The position numbers were made by a program, and so were the translations under genes. Source: Moniliella sp. 'wahieum' (Eukaryota > Basidiomycota > Moniliellomycetes > Moniliellales > Moniliellaceae). Taken from it: a stretch of DNA of 64,000 bases. Positions 47,388 through 59,554 of the stretch are shown in pieces. The notes under the pieces were generated by a model, which was not told the origin of the DNA, searched no databases, and saw only the letters and a program-made list of their open reading frames with translations. The stretch is taken from NCBI GenBank assembly GCA_003971905.1, contig RSEE01000001.1, positions 744,001 to 808,000 of the forward strand, in the 5' to 3' direction. Every line of letters starts with the position of its first letter. Within the stretch, counting starts at the first letter, position 1.

Positions 47388-48731
47388 CTCCGCCGCCGGC
47401 CCTCGGGCTTCAGCCTGAATGTGTTGGGACGCAGCGGAGAAGCAATACGATCGAAGACCACTGTTCGTTGCCACATCGTCCGCCCCCGCACCCCCCGCAG
47501 AGACAGGCGATTAAATAAGCAGCCGTTGGGGGGCACACCATTCGTTCGGCGGTCCCTGGCTGCGCTATCGCATATCGACGTCGAACACGTTCAACGTCCC
47601 ACCCTTCGCATAGCCGTCCGGCGTCAGCGTCATGACCGATGACTTGGACGACTTGATGAGCTTGATGGCCTGAGGGCCTGGGCGTGATGCCCGCGATCTG
47701 AGATGTGAGAAAGAACAGCACGCCCCATATCAAACGAGCACCAGGCGGGGCGGATGGGAGGAGCCTCGCATCAGAATCAGGCCGTGTGGGGACGAGGTGC
47801 TATGGGTGGGCAGACGGCGGACACCAGGCGGGCAGACGGCAGGCAGGGAGCATGCGAGCACTGCTGTGCCTCCATGTGGCGGCCACCCAGTGCACCCGAG
47901 CCTCGGCAGGCGGATGCACCCTCGCCATGCATCACGCGTCACCAAGGCGGCTGGGTGCGGTGACGGTGACGAGTTGACTGCGACGAGTGACTCCAGCGAC
48001 GAGTGACGAACGATGGTATAGGACGGCGACCCAGCAGGTCAGCCGGCAGGGGCGGCACTGGGGCGACGCAAGGCAGCCCCGCTGGCGTGTGTGATGCCAT
48101 GCCGATGGCGTGTCAGCTGAGGGCCACCCTCCCTCCAGGCAGCACCTGCAGCCGGAGCGCCAGAGCGCTCACTGCCCGCGGGCGTGTCGCCAGTGCGTCG
48201 CCTGCGTCGCCCTTGCTCGCCCTTGCTCGCCGCTCCAGACGGCGCCCCAGGCGCTGTCCGCCCGTCGTCCCAGTGGTGGTCGCCGTGGTCGTCCCCACGC
48301 GTAGGGGGCGCATGCGGGGTTTGAGTGCGGGCCGCCCCGTGGGGGACACTGGCGGGGTGCGTGCGGTGGCCAAGACACGTTCGGCCGCCGCGGGCTGGGG
48401 GGTGGCACAGCGCAGGCGCAGGACGGTGCTGTGCGGTACCTTGCAGCTGGCTGCGCCTGGCCGGCCGCAAGCGAACCCGCAGCCTGGGGGACACTGGCGC
48501 GGTGCTGCGGCGTTGGGCCCGCCGTGGCCTGCAGGCGGCATTGCGACTGGCAGACGCAGCTGCTGCTGCCGCGTGCCTGCCTGCTGTGTGCGGCCGGCCG
48601 CCTGCCGCTCTTTCCCGCCGCTCGGCCGGCCAGCAGCAGCGCCTGTCTGCGATAAAACTGCAACGCAGACCGCACTCAGCACACCGTCGCCCCTCCGTCC
48701 CACCACCACCACTCCCACCGCTCCCCGCGAC

Positions 48732-51613
48732 ATGGCCTCTGCCTCCGCCCCCGGCAGCACCTCCGCCTCCAGCAGAGATCTCCCCTCCCCACCGCCTCCA
48801 CCTCGCCCACCCGCACCTCACGCCCGCACCCGCCGCCCATCACTCAGCCGCCGTCAGCTCGTCCCTCAGCATCACCCCCCTTCTTCCCCGCCGCGCCTGG
48901 CCACCCGCCTAGCCGCGCTCATGCCCTTGCTTCCGCCACACCCACGGGCGCCTCCCCTTCCCCCAGCACCGTCGCCTTCCCCACCGCAGCGCAGCGGGCC
49001 AGCCGGACAAGTCCGTCGCCACCCCCTTCACGCCGCATCGCGCAAGGTGCTCGCTCTGAAAGCTGCTGCTGCACCAGGAGACGCTTCTGGTACTCTCCAG
49101 CTCGACCTCCACAACCTTCCGCCCCCCGAAGGCGTTGTCTCCAGGGATCGGTATGGTGGCCTTGCTTCGGCTTGCGCCGGCACCATCCGCAAAAAGTCGG
49201 GCGAAATAGTCAAGTCGTCGCTCAAATGGCGCCCAGCAAGCGCCCATCCTTCAATTTGCCCGGAGAATTTTGGCAGCCGCTTTGCTTCCCCCACCAAGCC
49301 CGAGGGATATACGAAAAGCATGCCTACCAGCCCGGTCGTCAAGGCTGTCCACTTCAATCACGATCTGGAACAGATCAAGGTCTTCCGCCATCGCTCCCGG
49401 CCCTCAGCTGTTAGTGCCACGACCAGTCCTGAGCACACCGAGACGGAAACTGAGACTGAGACTGAAGCTGGTGTGGCCTACCCTTACTTTGCCATGCTCC
49501 TTCCAATCACTTTTCCAACCGTCCAAGGAGGTCCCACGGGAAAGGCGATCCGTTGCGTGACGGCGGTGGCCGTGCACTGGCCAACAAATTGCGCTCGCTG
49601 GCATTGCCCAGCGGCTGGCAAAACGGTCTGGTTCTCCGTCTGCCAAACTTCCCTTCTTCGGCTCAGATTTCAGCCGACAGGCCCGTGTTCCTTGAGAGTG
49701 TTGTGCTATCGGACGATCTGCGCAGCATCAAAGGCACGGCCCAAGTAAAAAACATCGCGTTTGAAAAGTGGATTGCTGTCCGCTTCACAACAGACAATTG
49801 GGTCACCGTCAACGAAGTGGGAGGAACCTACCAGGAAACTATCAAGAATGGCCAAGCTGACCGGTTCAGCTTTTCTATCCGTCTCAACGAACTGCTGGAC
49901 TGGCCTGCTGGTCAGACCAATTCGGACACCAAGACCATGTCGCTCTGCTTGCGGTACACTACAGCTGGCCAGGAGTTTTGGGATAACAACCAAGGACAAA
50001 ACTATCAGCTCGACTTCCGCAAGCGCCCACCCCCATCCACACACCCAGCTTCTGCACCCTCTACCCCTCCGCACCGTGTGCCCGCTGCCGAGCGGGCGGC
50101 AGCGGCCGCCGCCCGTGCTAGCGCTCGTTGGTCCAATCCTCCCGCACCACACCCTACGGCGCTACCCCCGTTCTACACCGTTGGCACCGCACATTCGGGA
50201 GGACCAAGTTCCCCTTCTCTCTGGGGCGCACGGTACGACTTGCGCGATGCGCTTCGAAGTAGCACCAAGTCATCATCAAGTCCCTTGGTCCCTTCTCCGG
50301 ATGCGACTGATTACTTTTCCGGTGCCGCAAAAAAACCCTCGCCTGTCTCTAGCTCACCTGCCGTATCTCCTACTTCGTCCGAGAGGACTGTTGACCCCCT
50401 TGCAATTTTCGCCCCTGGCTCGGTTCCTACTTCGCCTCGTCTGCCCTCGGCGGTCACATCTGCCTCATCACTAGGACCTGATGTTGATGCTCCAGCTGGC
50501 ACACTAGGCACTCCACCCGAAATCCCCACATCCTTTAACAGTGTCCGGAGCTGGGGTTCTCGTCACTCGTCCCTTACCAAGCCTTCTGTACGTTGTCGTC
50601 TTCACATACTGCCACTCATTGTTCGGATCATTGACCTTTTACCCACTCATAGTCATTGGTTATGCGGAACAATCAAACTTCCATGTCCGCTCCGGATGCT
50701 TTGGCCGTTCCCATTCCTCACGCTCGTTCACCACCTACATCATCAAATTTCCCCCATTCGTTCTCGTCCACGGTGCAATCCCGTGATCGACCGTTCCCCA
50801 AGGATCTCATTCCGCCCCCGATCCACACCTCGCCCCCGATGCTGGCAGCCGCCACCGTTCCCTTGCTTAACGATGACAGCGGGTCGCCCGGGTCGACCCC
50901 GATGCTCTCGGGGGAGAGCAGTGAGGGAGATTCACCTTCCCCAGGTCCTGACCCGGCTTCGCCATCGCATAGCATTCTCTCGTTCGAGAGCTTCACTTCC
51001 TTGGTCTCTCCGATTTCTTCGCGAGACACCTCGCCCGGTGAAGTAGGGTCGAATCTGCCCTGTGTCCCCTGGTCCACTGGAGCCGATCCCCTGGAGCTGG
51101 ACCTGGGTTCGCCCCCGCTGGGAAAACATTTTTTCGCCTCGCGTGGTCGCACCCCTTCGCGCGCGAGTTCCCTCGACAGTCTAACGACCGTCTCTGTCGC
51201 CACCATTACCGAATCGGATGCGCCCCCCAACGCGACAGGGCCCCCTACACCTTGTGCCGGCGTTGTGACTGCCACCGTTCCCACCCCGCCTGTGTTGACG
51301 ACGTCTTTGCTGGGTGCGGAATATTGTTCGGGCGCCCACCCATCCGTCCCAAGCTCGGCCTCGACCACACGCACTGCCACACCAACCCCGAACCATCATG
51401 ATCTACTGCCGCCACTCTTGCGCCGAAGGGTGCGTTAAGCCTCAGTGATCTGGTTGAACGGTTTTGCTGGAACTCCGGGTCTCCAGAAACAAGCAGCCCC
51501 GGATGGACAGCGCCTCTGTCTCTGTCTACTTCGCCGGCACGTCGCCCAAACCCGCTCAAGAGCCTATGCTCATGGCTGAGTCGGCAGGTGCTGGTTTGGC
51601 TCGTGAGCATTAA
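48732..51613 (+). CDS. Glycogen-targeting regulatory subunit of protein phosphatase 1 (CBM21 family)
   Basis: Proteins of this type (GAC1/PIG in yeast, PPP1R3 in animals) hold PP1 on glycogen and help activate glycogen synthase. ATG 48732 opens a Ser/Pro/Arg-rich N-terminus. The PP1 docking motif of RVxF type, KAVHF, lies in SPVVKAVHFNHDLEQIKVF (about 49330–49390), the usual place ahead of the CBM21 domain. The CBM21 domain spans about 49600–50030: VFLESVVLSDDLRSIKGTAQ, NIAFEKWIAVRFTTDNWVTV, DRFSFSIRL, LCLRYTTAGQEFWDNNQGQN. It holds the aromatic/Asn residues that bind glucan. A long Ser/Pro-rich tail continues across intron 50588–50652 and after a frame break near 51430 reads LSLSDLVERFCWNSG, a motif of the fungal family's end. 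One frame break lies near 49470–49550. The stop at 51613 is a best guess. Confidence 0.85.
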
Positions 51614-53421
51614 ACCTCTTCATTTCTTTTGCATCATCTGTCAAGGTACTCGTGGAAGACCTTCAGTTCCTCTCACGTCTTCTTCCTCTTTCACTGTCGA
51701 ACGTTGCTGAAGTCTACGAGCTGTTCCCCTCGGGTACGCCGCCTTCTTTTCTCATGTCCTTTCACGCCAGTGTCTTTTGTCCGGACCTCCTTTGCACGTC
51801 TCCCTTGTTCTCCCCTCCGGTTGTGAATCGCTTTGGGCCATTGGCTCGTTTCTTTCTGTCCCACGGGGTCGTTGTGCCTCTAGTCTTTGTCCTCTCTTGA
51901 TCTTCATCACGCTCTGCCATCAGTTGTTGCAGGCAACACGGCCGAGTACGACCGCATTAACCCCTCCCCCCTCTCTCACCTTTGCCCCATCTCCCTTTTG
52001 TTCGTTGTCTAGCTCTTGTTTCATCTCAGTATTGCATGTCTTCGCCCTGTCTCCGCCCATGAACTTCATGCAGTTGCGCCCCGTTGGCTAGCTCGAGCCG
52101 GAGACGGCTGCCCCTGGTGAATGACAGTTGAACGTTGATGATTGACGCGGTTGACGTGGACCGGTTATGGTGAAGGGGATGGACGGTGAGCCTACGTTGA
52201 ACGTGTTCCGTACGCTGAATGCAAAATGAACTGCTTTGAATATCTCTCTACTGTAACCAGATCGTCGACAGAGCTTTAAGGCCCGTTGGGACGAAGAAAC
52301 GCTGCGCCTACTAAACCGACATGCCCATCCGGCGTGTGTTGCTTGGTAGCGCCAAACACTCACGTTTAGGGAACCAGGGGAATCGCCACTAGGTCAGGAC
52401 CTTCTGGGGCCCGCCATCCGGTCTCATATCCGAGGTAGCGCGTGTGGATACGAATGAACGTGGTACACATCCGAGCGGGGAACCACCTCCATCGAGACTC
52501 AGTTGTAGGTAATTGGGGTCGATGGTGGACACATGGGATACGGTGGAGGAGGTGCATTGCCCAGAGGTGTCGACATCACATCTGACATGCGACATGTGAT
52601 ACGGCATGCATGTGACATGGGGCATGTGATGCGATATGTGATGTGACATGTGACGCATCCCCATGGGGAAAAGGAGACCTGCTCGCTTGGGCCGTCATGC
52701 CCAACACTGGCGCCATTGCCCACCACCATCCCCGCCACGCGGAACGACTTGGGGATGGAATGTGCGACCGGTGCGGATGGGAAGCCACGCGACGCTTTCT
52801 TGGCCGGACCCTGCATGGCCGCCTCCATCTGCCTCGCCGATTCTCCTGGGTTAGAGGCAACGGTGGATGAAAGCCCCAGCTCGGTTGCCGGCGAGCCACC
52901 AAGACCCCTTTCATGGTATACCACAAGGCCCAAGTCCACATGTCCACAGGTCCACATGTCCACTTTTCCAACCCAGGTTACCAAAAGGTACGGCGAACCG
53001 CACAGGCCAAACCCTTCTGGTTGGCGATTGTAACGTGCTAAACCAAAAGGCTATGTGTGTCTGATCGAGAAAACGTGTTTGATTCTGTAAGCGCAGACCG
53101 GAAGAACATCGATCAGCCGGAAACGGAGGAGAATGGAGGTTTTCTCTCCATCGTCAGAGAAACGGGGGAGAGGATCAGAGTACTTATGATGGTGGCGAGG
53201 AGCCCACACATGCAAAAGCCGTCAATCATCAAGGGAGACATTGTCCCCGCAGCGGAGCCTGAAAAGGGAGCGCCCGGCCTCTGGCCATCAGCCTTGGGTG
53301 CCCGGCGGGAGGCACGCTCCCGGCGTTTCTTGGGATGGGAAACTATGTGATACGAGCACGCCACGAGAGGGACCCGGCCGACCCGGTGTCGATCTAATTT
53401 GGGGATGGTAGAGGGGGTGAG
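51614..53421. other. Spacer with GATGTGA/CATGTGA block
   Basis: No assigned gene. Frames at 52650–53033 (plus) and 52499–52984 (minus) overlap and neither shows a domain. A heptamer block lies at 52584–52655. Confidence 0.4.
52584..52655. repeat. GACATGC/GACATGT/GATGTGA heptamer block
   Basis: GACATGC, GACATGT, then GATGCGA, TATGTGA, TGTGACA, TGTGACG-type units with imperfect phase; related to 4396 and 25713. Confidence 0.7.
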
Positions 53422-53994
53422 GTGGCACGGACCACTTCGGTGCGGACGATCTGTTGGGGACGAGGCAAGGTGCCACTGCTAGCCGCTTCAGTGCTGGCGA
53501 TCAGAAGAGGGGTGACCGGAACTAGTCGAGGCGAGTCGGCCGATTCAGTCTCGGTTGAAGGAGGGGGCATGGTGGAACTGGGATCGACCTCAGTGCTGGC
53601 GGTCTGTGCGACGGGGGGGAGAAGAACGTCAGTGTCGGCGAAAAAAAAAAGTGCAGGTACTGTGGCGCGTACATGTTCGTCGAAGAATGTGTGCGCTGTT
53701 CAAAGTCCAACCCATGCTTTTCCTTATGTTGCGGTCAAGGTGTGTTTCATCTCTCCTCTCCTCCTGTATTGTTCCACTGATGTAACCCTTCCATTCAGAC
53801 CAGGTACCCAAAACCCAAAGGTTAGGCCATGCCCTGAGTTGTACAAGCTTTTTGCGGAACAGTGCACGAGCGAACTGCAACACCTTTGGAACGCCGGGAG
53901 AAGGAACTGCTTTGACTGTTGGAACAAAGAGAATGTGCCAAAAATGTCAAGTACCACGGGCACACCGAAGAACGCTTTTTCTCTCTGGTTATGA
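53422..53994 (+). CDS. Cysteine-rich orphan protein (uncertain gene)
   Basis: I do not recognise this gene. Across an A10 run (53641–53650) the frame must shift, after which the sequence reads CRYCGAYMFVEECVRCSKSN and then PCFSLCCGQ: seven cysteines in C-x2-C-x8-C-x2-C-x5-C-x3-CC order, suggesting a small zinc-binding or disulfide module. A possible intron (about 53738–53799) is followed by CPELYKLFAEQCTSELQHLW and NCFDCWNKENVPK, with two more Cys. The upstream part (SADSVSVEGGGMVELG) is low complexity. Start, end and frame are all uncertain. Confidence 0.35.
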   Translation: MARTTSVRTICWGRGKVPLLAASVLAIRRGVTGTSRGESADSVSVEGGGMVELGSTSVLAVCATGGRRTSVSAKKKSAGTVARTCSSKNVCAVQSPTHAFPYVAVKVCFISPLLLYCSTDVTLPFRPGTQNPKVRPCPELYKLFAEQCTSELQHLWNAGRRNCFDCWNKENVPKMSSTTGTPKNAFSLWL

Positions 53995-54977
53995 CGACAC
54001 GAGGATACTATGCCACCAAGACGACGAACACGATGTTGGCCTCTCCTCGTCCCTAGATCCGCTCGGATCCACCACCTGGCCCAAGTCCGAAACTAATATC
54101 ACAGCTCCCGCTAAAACCTTCCTCCGACATCTGTATAGTTTCTTTTTCTTCGCAGTCGTTGCCACTCCTTTCCTCCCCCTCTTTCTCTCTCCACTCCATT
54201 CTCATCCTCTTCTCTCTCCGTTATCTGCTCTTTTCCTTGCCATGATTTCATCAATCCACTCGATCTCCTGTGGACCATTTTCTGACTCTTGACTGTGCGC
54301 TGCTCCGCTTGGGGGCATCATATCAAGAGCTGGTCGTATCTTTGGTGGCGGTGGACATGTATAGTACCATGGCCAACACGACGGACACACTCGGTTAACA
54401 CACTTGACATTCCAGCTCACGGGCTACTTATATAGCATGATCTGACGCTACAGTGATAGAATGAGTTGGGGTTGCCTTCCTTTCTCACTCTGATGATTTG
54501 CCGCCATTTCGTCGTCGCTATGAGGCCTCATAACTTGATGCTCTCTACGGTGGCCAGGCTGGTTTGGTTGATTATCTCGCTATCCGGGAACAGGGACCGG
54601 GAGCCATTTCGGGACCGCATATGGCAATGGGACAAAATGCAGCGGATCTTGTGATGCTGCATTCAGCCCCTCGCGCTCCGCCTCCTCTTTCTGTTCTTGT
54701 AGGATGGTGCTTGCAAGCAAGTGGGGAATTGGTGGGGGCCCAGGCGCAGAGTCGATCAGAGACACCCGCTCAAAAATCCAAGCACGGGGGCTGTGTCCAA
54801 ACAAGAGTGGCGCTGCTCGCGCGTCTGGCCATTTCTCCTGGATCCTTTTCATTACTGCGCCCGGCGTTGTCCTGCCCAGAATCCTTTCCTTCCACCACCA
54901 CCGCCTCTTCCTCCTCCTCCTCCTCCTTTTTCAACCGTTCCCCCTTCCTGGACCTTGCACACGACCCCAGCAGCACC
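53995..54977. other. Spacer upstream of Rab GDI
   Basis: No gene seen. CT-rich pyrimidine tracts (54180–54240 and 54890–54960) lie in the probable GDI promoter and leader. Confidence 0.5.
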
Positions 54978-56503
54978 ATGGATGAGCATTACGGTGCGTG
55001 GATTTCCGCCTGCTGCCTCTGCCCCTGAGGGTCCCACGCACAACACTGACCATGATGCATAACGGCCCACACGCACGTCATTTGTTTTTTCAGACGCCAT
55101 TATTCTCGGTACTGGTGTTACCGAGTGTGTCCTCTCGGCCCTACTGGCAGTTGAGGGAAAGAAGGTACTGCACATGGATCGCAACGAGTACTACGGTGGC
55201 GAAATGGCCTCCCTCACCTTGCCCCAACTCTTTGCTAAATTTCGCCCCGACGGCGAGGTGCCTGCCGACCTTGGCCGTGGCCGTGACTGGGCGATTGACT
55301 TGATCCCCAAGTTCATCCTTAGCAGTGGAGAGTTGACCAACATGCTTGTCCACACTGATGTGACTCGTTACCTTGAGTTCAAGCAGATCTCGGCCTCTTA
55401 CGTCTACCGCGATGGTAAGATCGCCAAAGTGCCCGCGACTGAGTTGGAAGCGGTCAAGTCGCCGCTGATGGGCGCTCTGGAGAAGAACCGTGCCCGAAAC
55501 TTTTTCCTTTTTGTTCAGGGTTGGCGCGATGATGACCCGGCCACCCCCAAGGTGAGTAACTTCCACCCTCTCAACCCTTCGCCTATGACTGACCCTTTCC
55601 TTCACGGGTGCACTTGTATGCAGGGTTCGACATTGATTCGGGAACGATGGAGGAACTCTACACCAAATTCGGGTTGGAGAAGGGAACTCAAGACTTTATC
55701 GGTCACGCTATGGCACTTCACCTTGACGACTCGTATCTTCATCGTCCCGCGCGGGAGACGTATGACCGGATTATTCTCTACACTACTTCGATCGCGCGTT
55801 ACGGCAAGTCGCCTTACATTTACCCCCCTACGGCTTGGGCGAGCTGCCACAGGGATTTGCTCGTCTGTCGGCCATCTACGGTGGCACATACATGCTGGCC
55901 AAACCCATCGACGAGGTTGTAGTGGACGATGAAGGAAAGTTCAAGGGTGTCACGAGCGAAGGCGAGACCGTCACGGCCGACTTGGTGATCGGTGACCCTT
56001 CCTACTTCCGCGGTCAGATTGGGGGCAAAGACAAAGTCAAGGTCACGGGTAAGGTGGTGCGAGCCATTTGCTTGCTTAAGCATCCGATCCCCAACACGGG
56101 CGATGCCGACTCGGTTCAGCTCATCCTGCCGCAGAATGAATTGGGCCGTCAAAACGACATTTACGTGACCGTGGTCAGCAAAAACCACAATGTGACCCCT
56201 GAGGGCCTCTACGTCGCTTCGGTTACCACCATTGTTGAGACGGACAGCCCTGAGGAGGAGCTCAAGCCAGGACTGGACTTGCTTGGCCCCATCTTTGACA
56301 AGTTTGTTACTGTGGCGGCGCAAGAGGAACCTGTCGAGTCGGGTGCTGAAGATAACATTTTCATCACTCGCTCCTACGACGCCACGTCTCACTTCGAGAC
56401 GGTTGCAGGTGACATTCAAGATGTATGGGCACGGGCGACCAAAGGCCAGCCTTTGGTCCTCAAGCGCCCCGAGAATGGCGGCGGGGCGCAGGTGCAGGAT
56501 TAA
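54978..56503 (+). CDS. GDI1: Rab GDP-dissociation inhibitor
   Basis: Extracts GDP-bound, prenylated Rab GTPases from membranes and recycles them; cytosolic and essential in yeast. MDEHY is followed by intron 54994–55093 and the FAD-like domain: DAIILGTGVTECVLSALLAV, KKVLHMDRNEYYGGEMASL (Rab-binding platform), GRDWAIDLIPKFILSSGEL, VTRYLEFKQI, SPLMGALEKNRARNFFLFVQ. Intron 55552–55623 follows, then FDIDSGTMEELYTKFGL, IGHAMALHLDDSYLHRPA and GELPQGFARLSAIYGGTYML, ending with a short polar tail at 56503. Two frame breaks are mended by one G in a GGG run at 55623 and one C in a C6 run near 55825. Length (about 445 residues) is normal. Confidence 0.95.
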
Positions 56504-56647
56504 AACATAAGGCAAGTCCAAACCACCAATACAGAGAGTTCAATCAAGGCCAAGTGCCTATAAGGATGTCCCCATTTTCCCATTAAGGATGAAATATGCG
56601 TCAAGTATACAGGACAGAGATGCATAGCACACATACCGTTCGCTCAA

Positions 56648-58496
56648 TTAAGCCCCCAATGCGAGGGCTGAGCTCAAGGATGAACCCACCAAGATCATCT
56701 CCAGGGCTCCCTTGACCTGGATGATTCTTTGTTGTGAATCGAGATCGGAATCAATCTTGTTCCAAATTCGTCCAAATGTCTCGTCCACTAAGGGCGACTG
56801 ACCCAGCATGCCCGAATACACATCAATGATCACATCCAGGGTATCAGCGACAATGTCAATGTAGGCAGGCTCAACAGCATGACGCAACAAGAAACGTAGC
56901 AACGGTTCTAGTCCCACATCATCGCGGTCCATCACAGCGATTCTGAGGGCTTCCGAGCTGCCCGTTTGAACCGTTGATACTGGACTGCGATGAATGAGCT
57001 CAAGAAGAAGAGCAAATGTCACTTCGGGTGCAACTCCTTTGCGCAGCACGGCATCCAAAGCGCCATGGTAGTTGAACGATTTGAGATACTTGTCGTATGG
57101 TTTGAGACGAGCCGAGCGAGGTCGATCGGCCCGCAAGTCATCTTGACCGCTCACGCCCGCCGTCCTGTACAGACGCCTCTCCCACCAACGCACTGCTTCG
57201 GGCCAGCTGGTTGTCCAAGCCACGGCCCAACAAAGCCGTTCTCCTATCTTGGCGTCGGGCCACCTCCGAGGCCTTGAGGTCCCGCTTTCGGATGCACATC
57301 GTCCCATCCGACATGCCCACAAGTTGGCTCTCATCTGGTGCGAGAGCCATGCAGAGAATAGGGGCAGGGTAGCGCATTGTGTGGGTAACGCGGAAATCTT
57401 GGGCAGGATCATACACCTTGACCAACTGGTCGAGCCCGCCCGTCAAGATCCGTAAGCTCTGCGATCCTTCGTCCGACGAGCCTGCCACATCACTGTCCAT
57501 GGTGATGGCCAAGCTGGTGATCGCTTTTTGGTGATTTGACACAGCCTTGAGACTGCGCCCTCCCATCATTAGATCCCATGCCCGCAGCACGGGACCGCCA
57601 ACACTGAGCGCCACGCCGCCGCCAGCAGTTGGATAGATAGTAACATCATTGACCGGGGAACGATGCTCCATCCGCATCACCTCTCCCCCGTTCTCCTCGA
57701 CGCGCGAATCCCATAGCCTCACCGTTCCATCGTAAGATCCACTGAGCACGAGAGAGGGGTTGTCGGGGCTCACGGTTGCAGCACGCACATAATCCGTGTG
57801 CCGATCAAAGATGCGAACTGCGCTCTGGTCAGGCATGTCCCATAACCGCACCGTCTGGTCATCCGAAGCAGAAAGGACTTGAGTGGGAGCGGAAGAGAAC
57901 TTCGTCACATGAACAGGACTAGAAAGGAACCGGGGTCAGCGTACGCTCCACCATCCAAAGATGGAAAAGAAGGGATGGAACATCGGACGTACTGCTTGTG
58001 GCCGCGGAAAGTCCGCAGGATGGCGCGAGAGTTGACGTCAAATACCTGAATCAGGCCCGAATCATCACCGGCAACCATGAGACGGCCATCAGAACGAATG
58101 TGGCCCGAACGAGCGACATCGGTAAAGCGCGAGACGGTCTTGACAACTTTGTCGGTGCGAGTCGAGAAAGCTGGACGCGGGGCCGGCGGTGACGGCGTAG
58201 CGTTGGATGGCCTGAGAGGGCAGGGCCCCGCTCTGGGCACCTGGAACGGAAGCAAACAGAGGGTTGGCTACCGCTCGCTCGCCAGCCAGAGCCTCGGGAC
58301 CAGTGGAAGCGAGGGGGGAGGCGGGCACATAGTGGATGGAGGTGATGGGCGCATGCTCCTTCAGAAAGACGGGGGCACGGAAGCGACGCCAGTAGGCCGT
58401 CTCACTGGAGATCGAGCTGGCAACTGCCTTGGATGCCTGCTGGGCGGTGATCGCCTTGGCTTGGACGTTGGCAATGTCGAGCTTGGCAAAGTCCAT
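56648..58496 (-). CDS. UTP15: U3 snoRNP protein UTP15 (WD40)
   Basis: Part of the t-UTP/UtpA subcomplex of the 90S pre-ribosome, acting in the nucleolus in rDNA transcription and early 18S processing. ATG 58496 (MDFAKLDIANVQAKAI). Then YWRRFRAPVFLKEHAPITSI, KVVKTVSRFTDVARSGHIRS, DGRLMVAGDDSGLIQVFDVN, RAILRTFRGHK. After intron 57919–57992: PVHVTKFSSAPTQVLSASDD, QTVRLWDMPDQSAVRIFDRH, TDYVRAATVSPDNPSLVLSG, SYDGTVRLWDSR, GGLDQLVKVYD. The UTP15 C-terminal domain follows (RLKPYDKYLKSFNYHGALDA, NKIDSDLDSQQRIIQVKGAL), with the stop at 56648. Frame breaks lie near 58185 and 57130–57250. It is convergent with GDI1 (144 bp between stops) and divergent from CBP20. Confidence 0.94.
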
Positions 58497-58796
58497 CGCG
58501 CCCACGAGCCGGTTGGTAGTCTGCGGGGACGTCGAGGCGACGGGCAGGCAAGTCGATAAGCAAGTACTTGGGGCTGGTCCTGGCAAGAAAAAAAAGCGGC
58601 GCGGAAAGGGGGAACCAGGCATGCGATCCAGCATGCCACGACCGAGCAGCGGTGGGTCCAGGGTCACCGATGAGGCCCCCTCAGCGGTCAGTCAGGTGGC
58701 CGCTCAGGCCCAGGGCAGCAGCCGAGGGGCCTGCCTTCTGCTTCCTTCAGTGTGCCACCCGCCGCCCCATCGACCATCGCCACCCCCCTTCTTGCC

Positions 58797-59554
58797 ATGG
58801 CCCACGTGTATACCCCTGGCCAGGTCTCTCCGTGTATGTCCGCCTCCTCCCCATGTGCCTCTCTCGCCGCTGCCGCTGACACCTCCGCTCCTTCTCGCCC
58901 AGACGCGATTCGCGTCCAATGTGACGATGGACGTTACTACGACAGCTAGCCAAGACGTCGACACTCTATATCGGCAATCTCTCGTTCTACACGACGGAGG
59001 AGCAGATTTACCAGCTATTTAACCAGTGCTCTGTGCCCGGATTTGGGATCAAGCGTGTGATCATGGGCCTCGACCGCAACACCAAAAACGCTTGTGGCTT
59101 TTTTTGTTACTACAAGCACTCCGAGGCGTCGCATGCATGCGCTACATTAGCGGCACCAAACTCGACGAACGCTTCATTCGCTGCGACCTGGATCCTGGGT
59201 ACCGGGATGGGCGCCAGTATGGGCGCGGCCGCAGCGGGGGCCAAGTCCGCGATGAGTACCGTCAAGAGTACGACGCCGGTCGTGGCGGTTGGGGGCATGC
59301 GCGGATCCAAGAGGACGAGGATCGGAGACGGCGTGAAGAGCAGATCCGCGCCGTGTATGCGCTTCCACAATCGAGGGAGTGCCCCATGCCGAAGGGGACC
59401 AGCAACGGATCATTCCATCCGGTGCCGAGGGGGAGTATTATGAGACTATGCCCAGGCCCGTGGTCACGTTCCTGACTCGCACCTCAAGCGTGCTCGTAGT
59501 GATGAGGTGGACGAGGACGATGGTCGCAAAAATCCCAGAATGGAGGATGAGTAA
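58797..59554 (+). CDS. CBC2: Nuclear cap-binding protein subunit 2 (CBP20)
   Basis: The small RRM subunit of the nuclear cap-binding complex; it stacks the m7G cap between two tyrosines. MAHVYTPGQ is followed by an intron (58824–58902), then GRYYD and, after a one-base break, [20 protein letters not shown] (RNP2), [18 protein letters not shown] (RNP1 region), and after another break [40 protein letters not shown] and [12 protein letters not shown]. This last [17 protein letters not shown] block is diagnostic of CBP20 and closes on the cap. The C-terminal tail [20 protein letters not shown] ends at 59554 and carries a basic then acidic patch. The N-terminus is shorter than usual. Phase at the first intron does not fit perfectly. 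Confidence 0.9.

Larger units (their letters stand above)
44669..48731. other. Long spacer: heptamer arrays, AACGTT-rich block, GC-rich island
   Basis: Includes a coding-looking stretch without assignment (44770–45016), the AACGTT block (45774–45930), heptamer arrays at 46421, 46875, 47048, 47154, 47193 and 47367, and a GC-rich island at about 48030–48700 before the next gene. In the island GGGGGACACTGGCG occurs twice (48341 and 48487). Confidence 0.5.
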
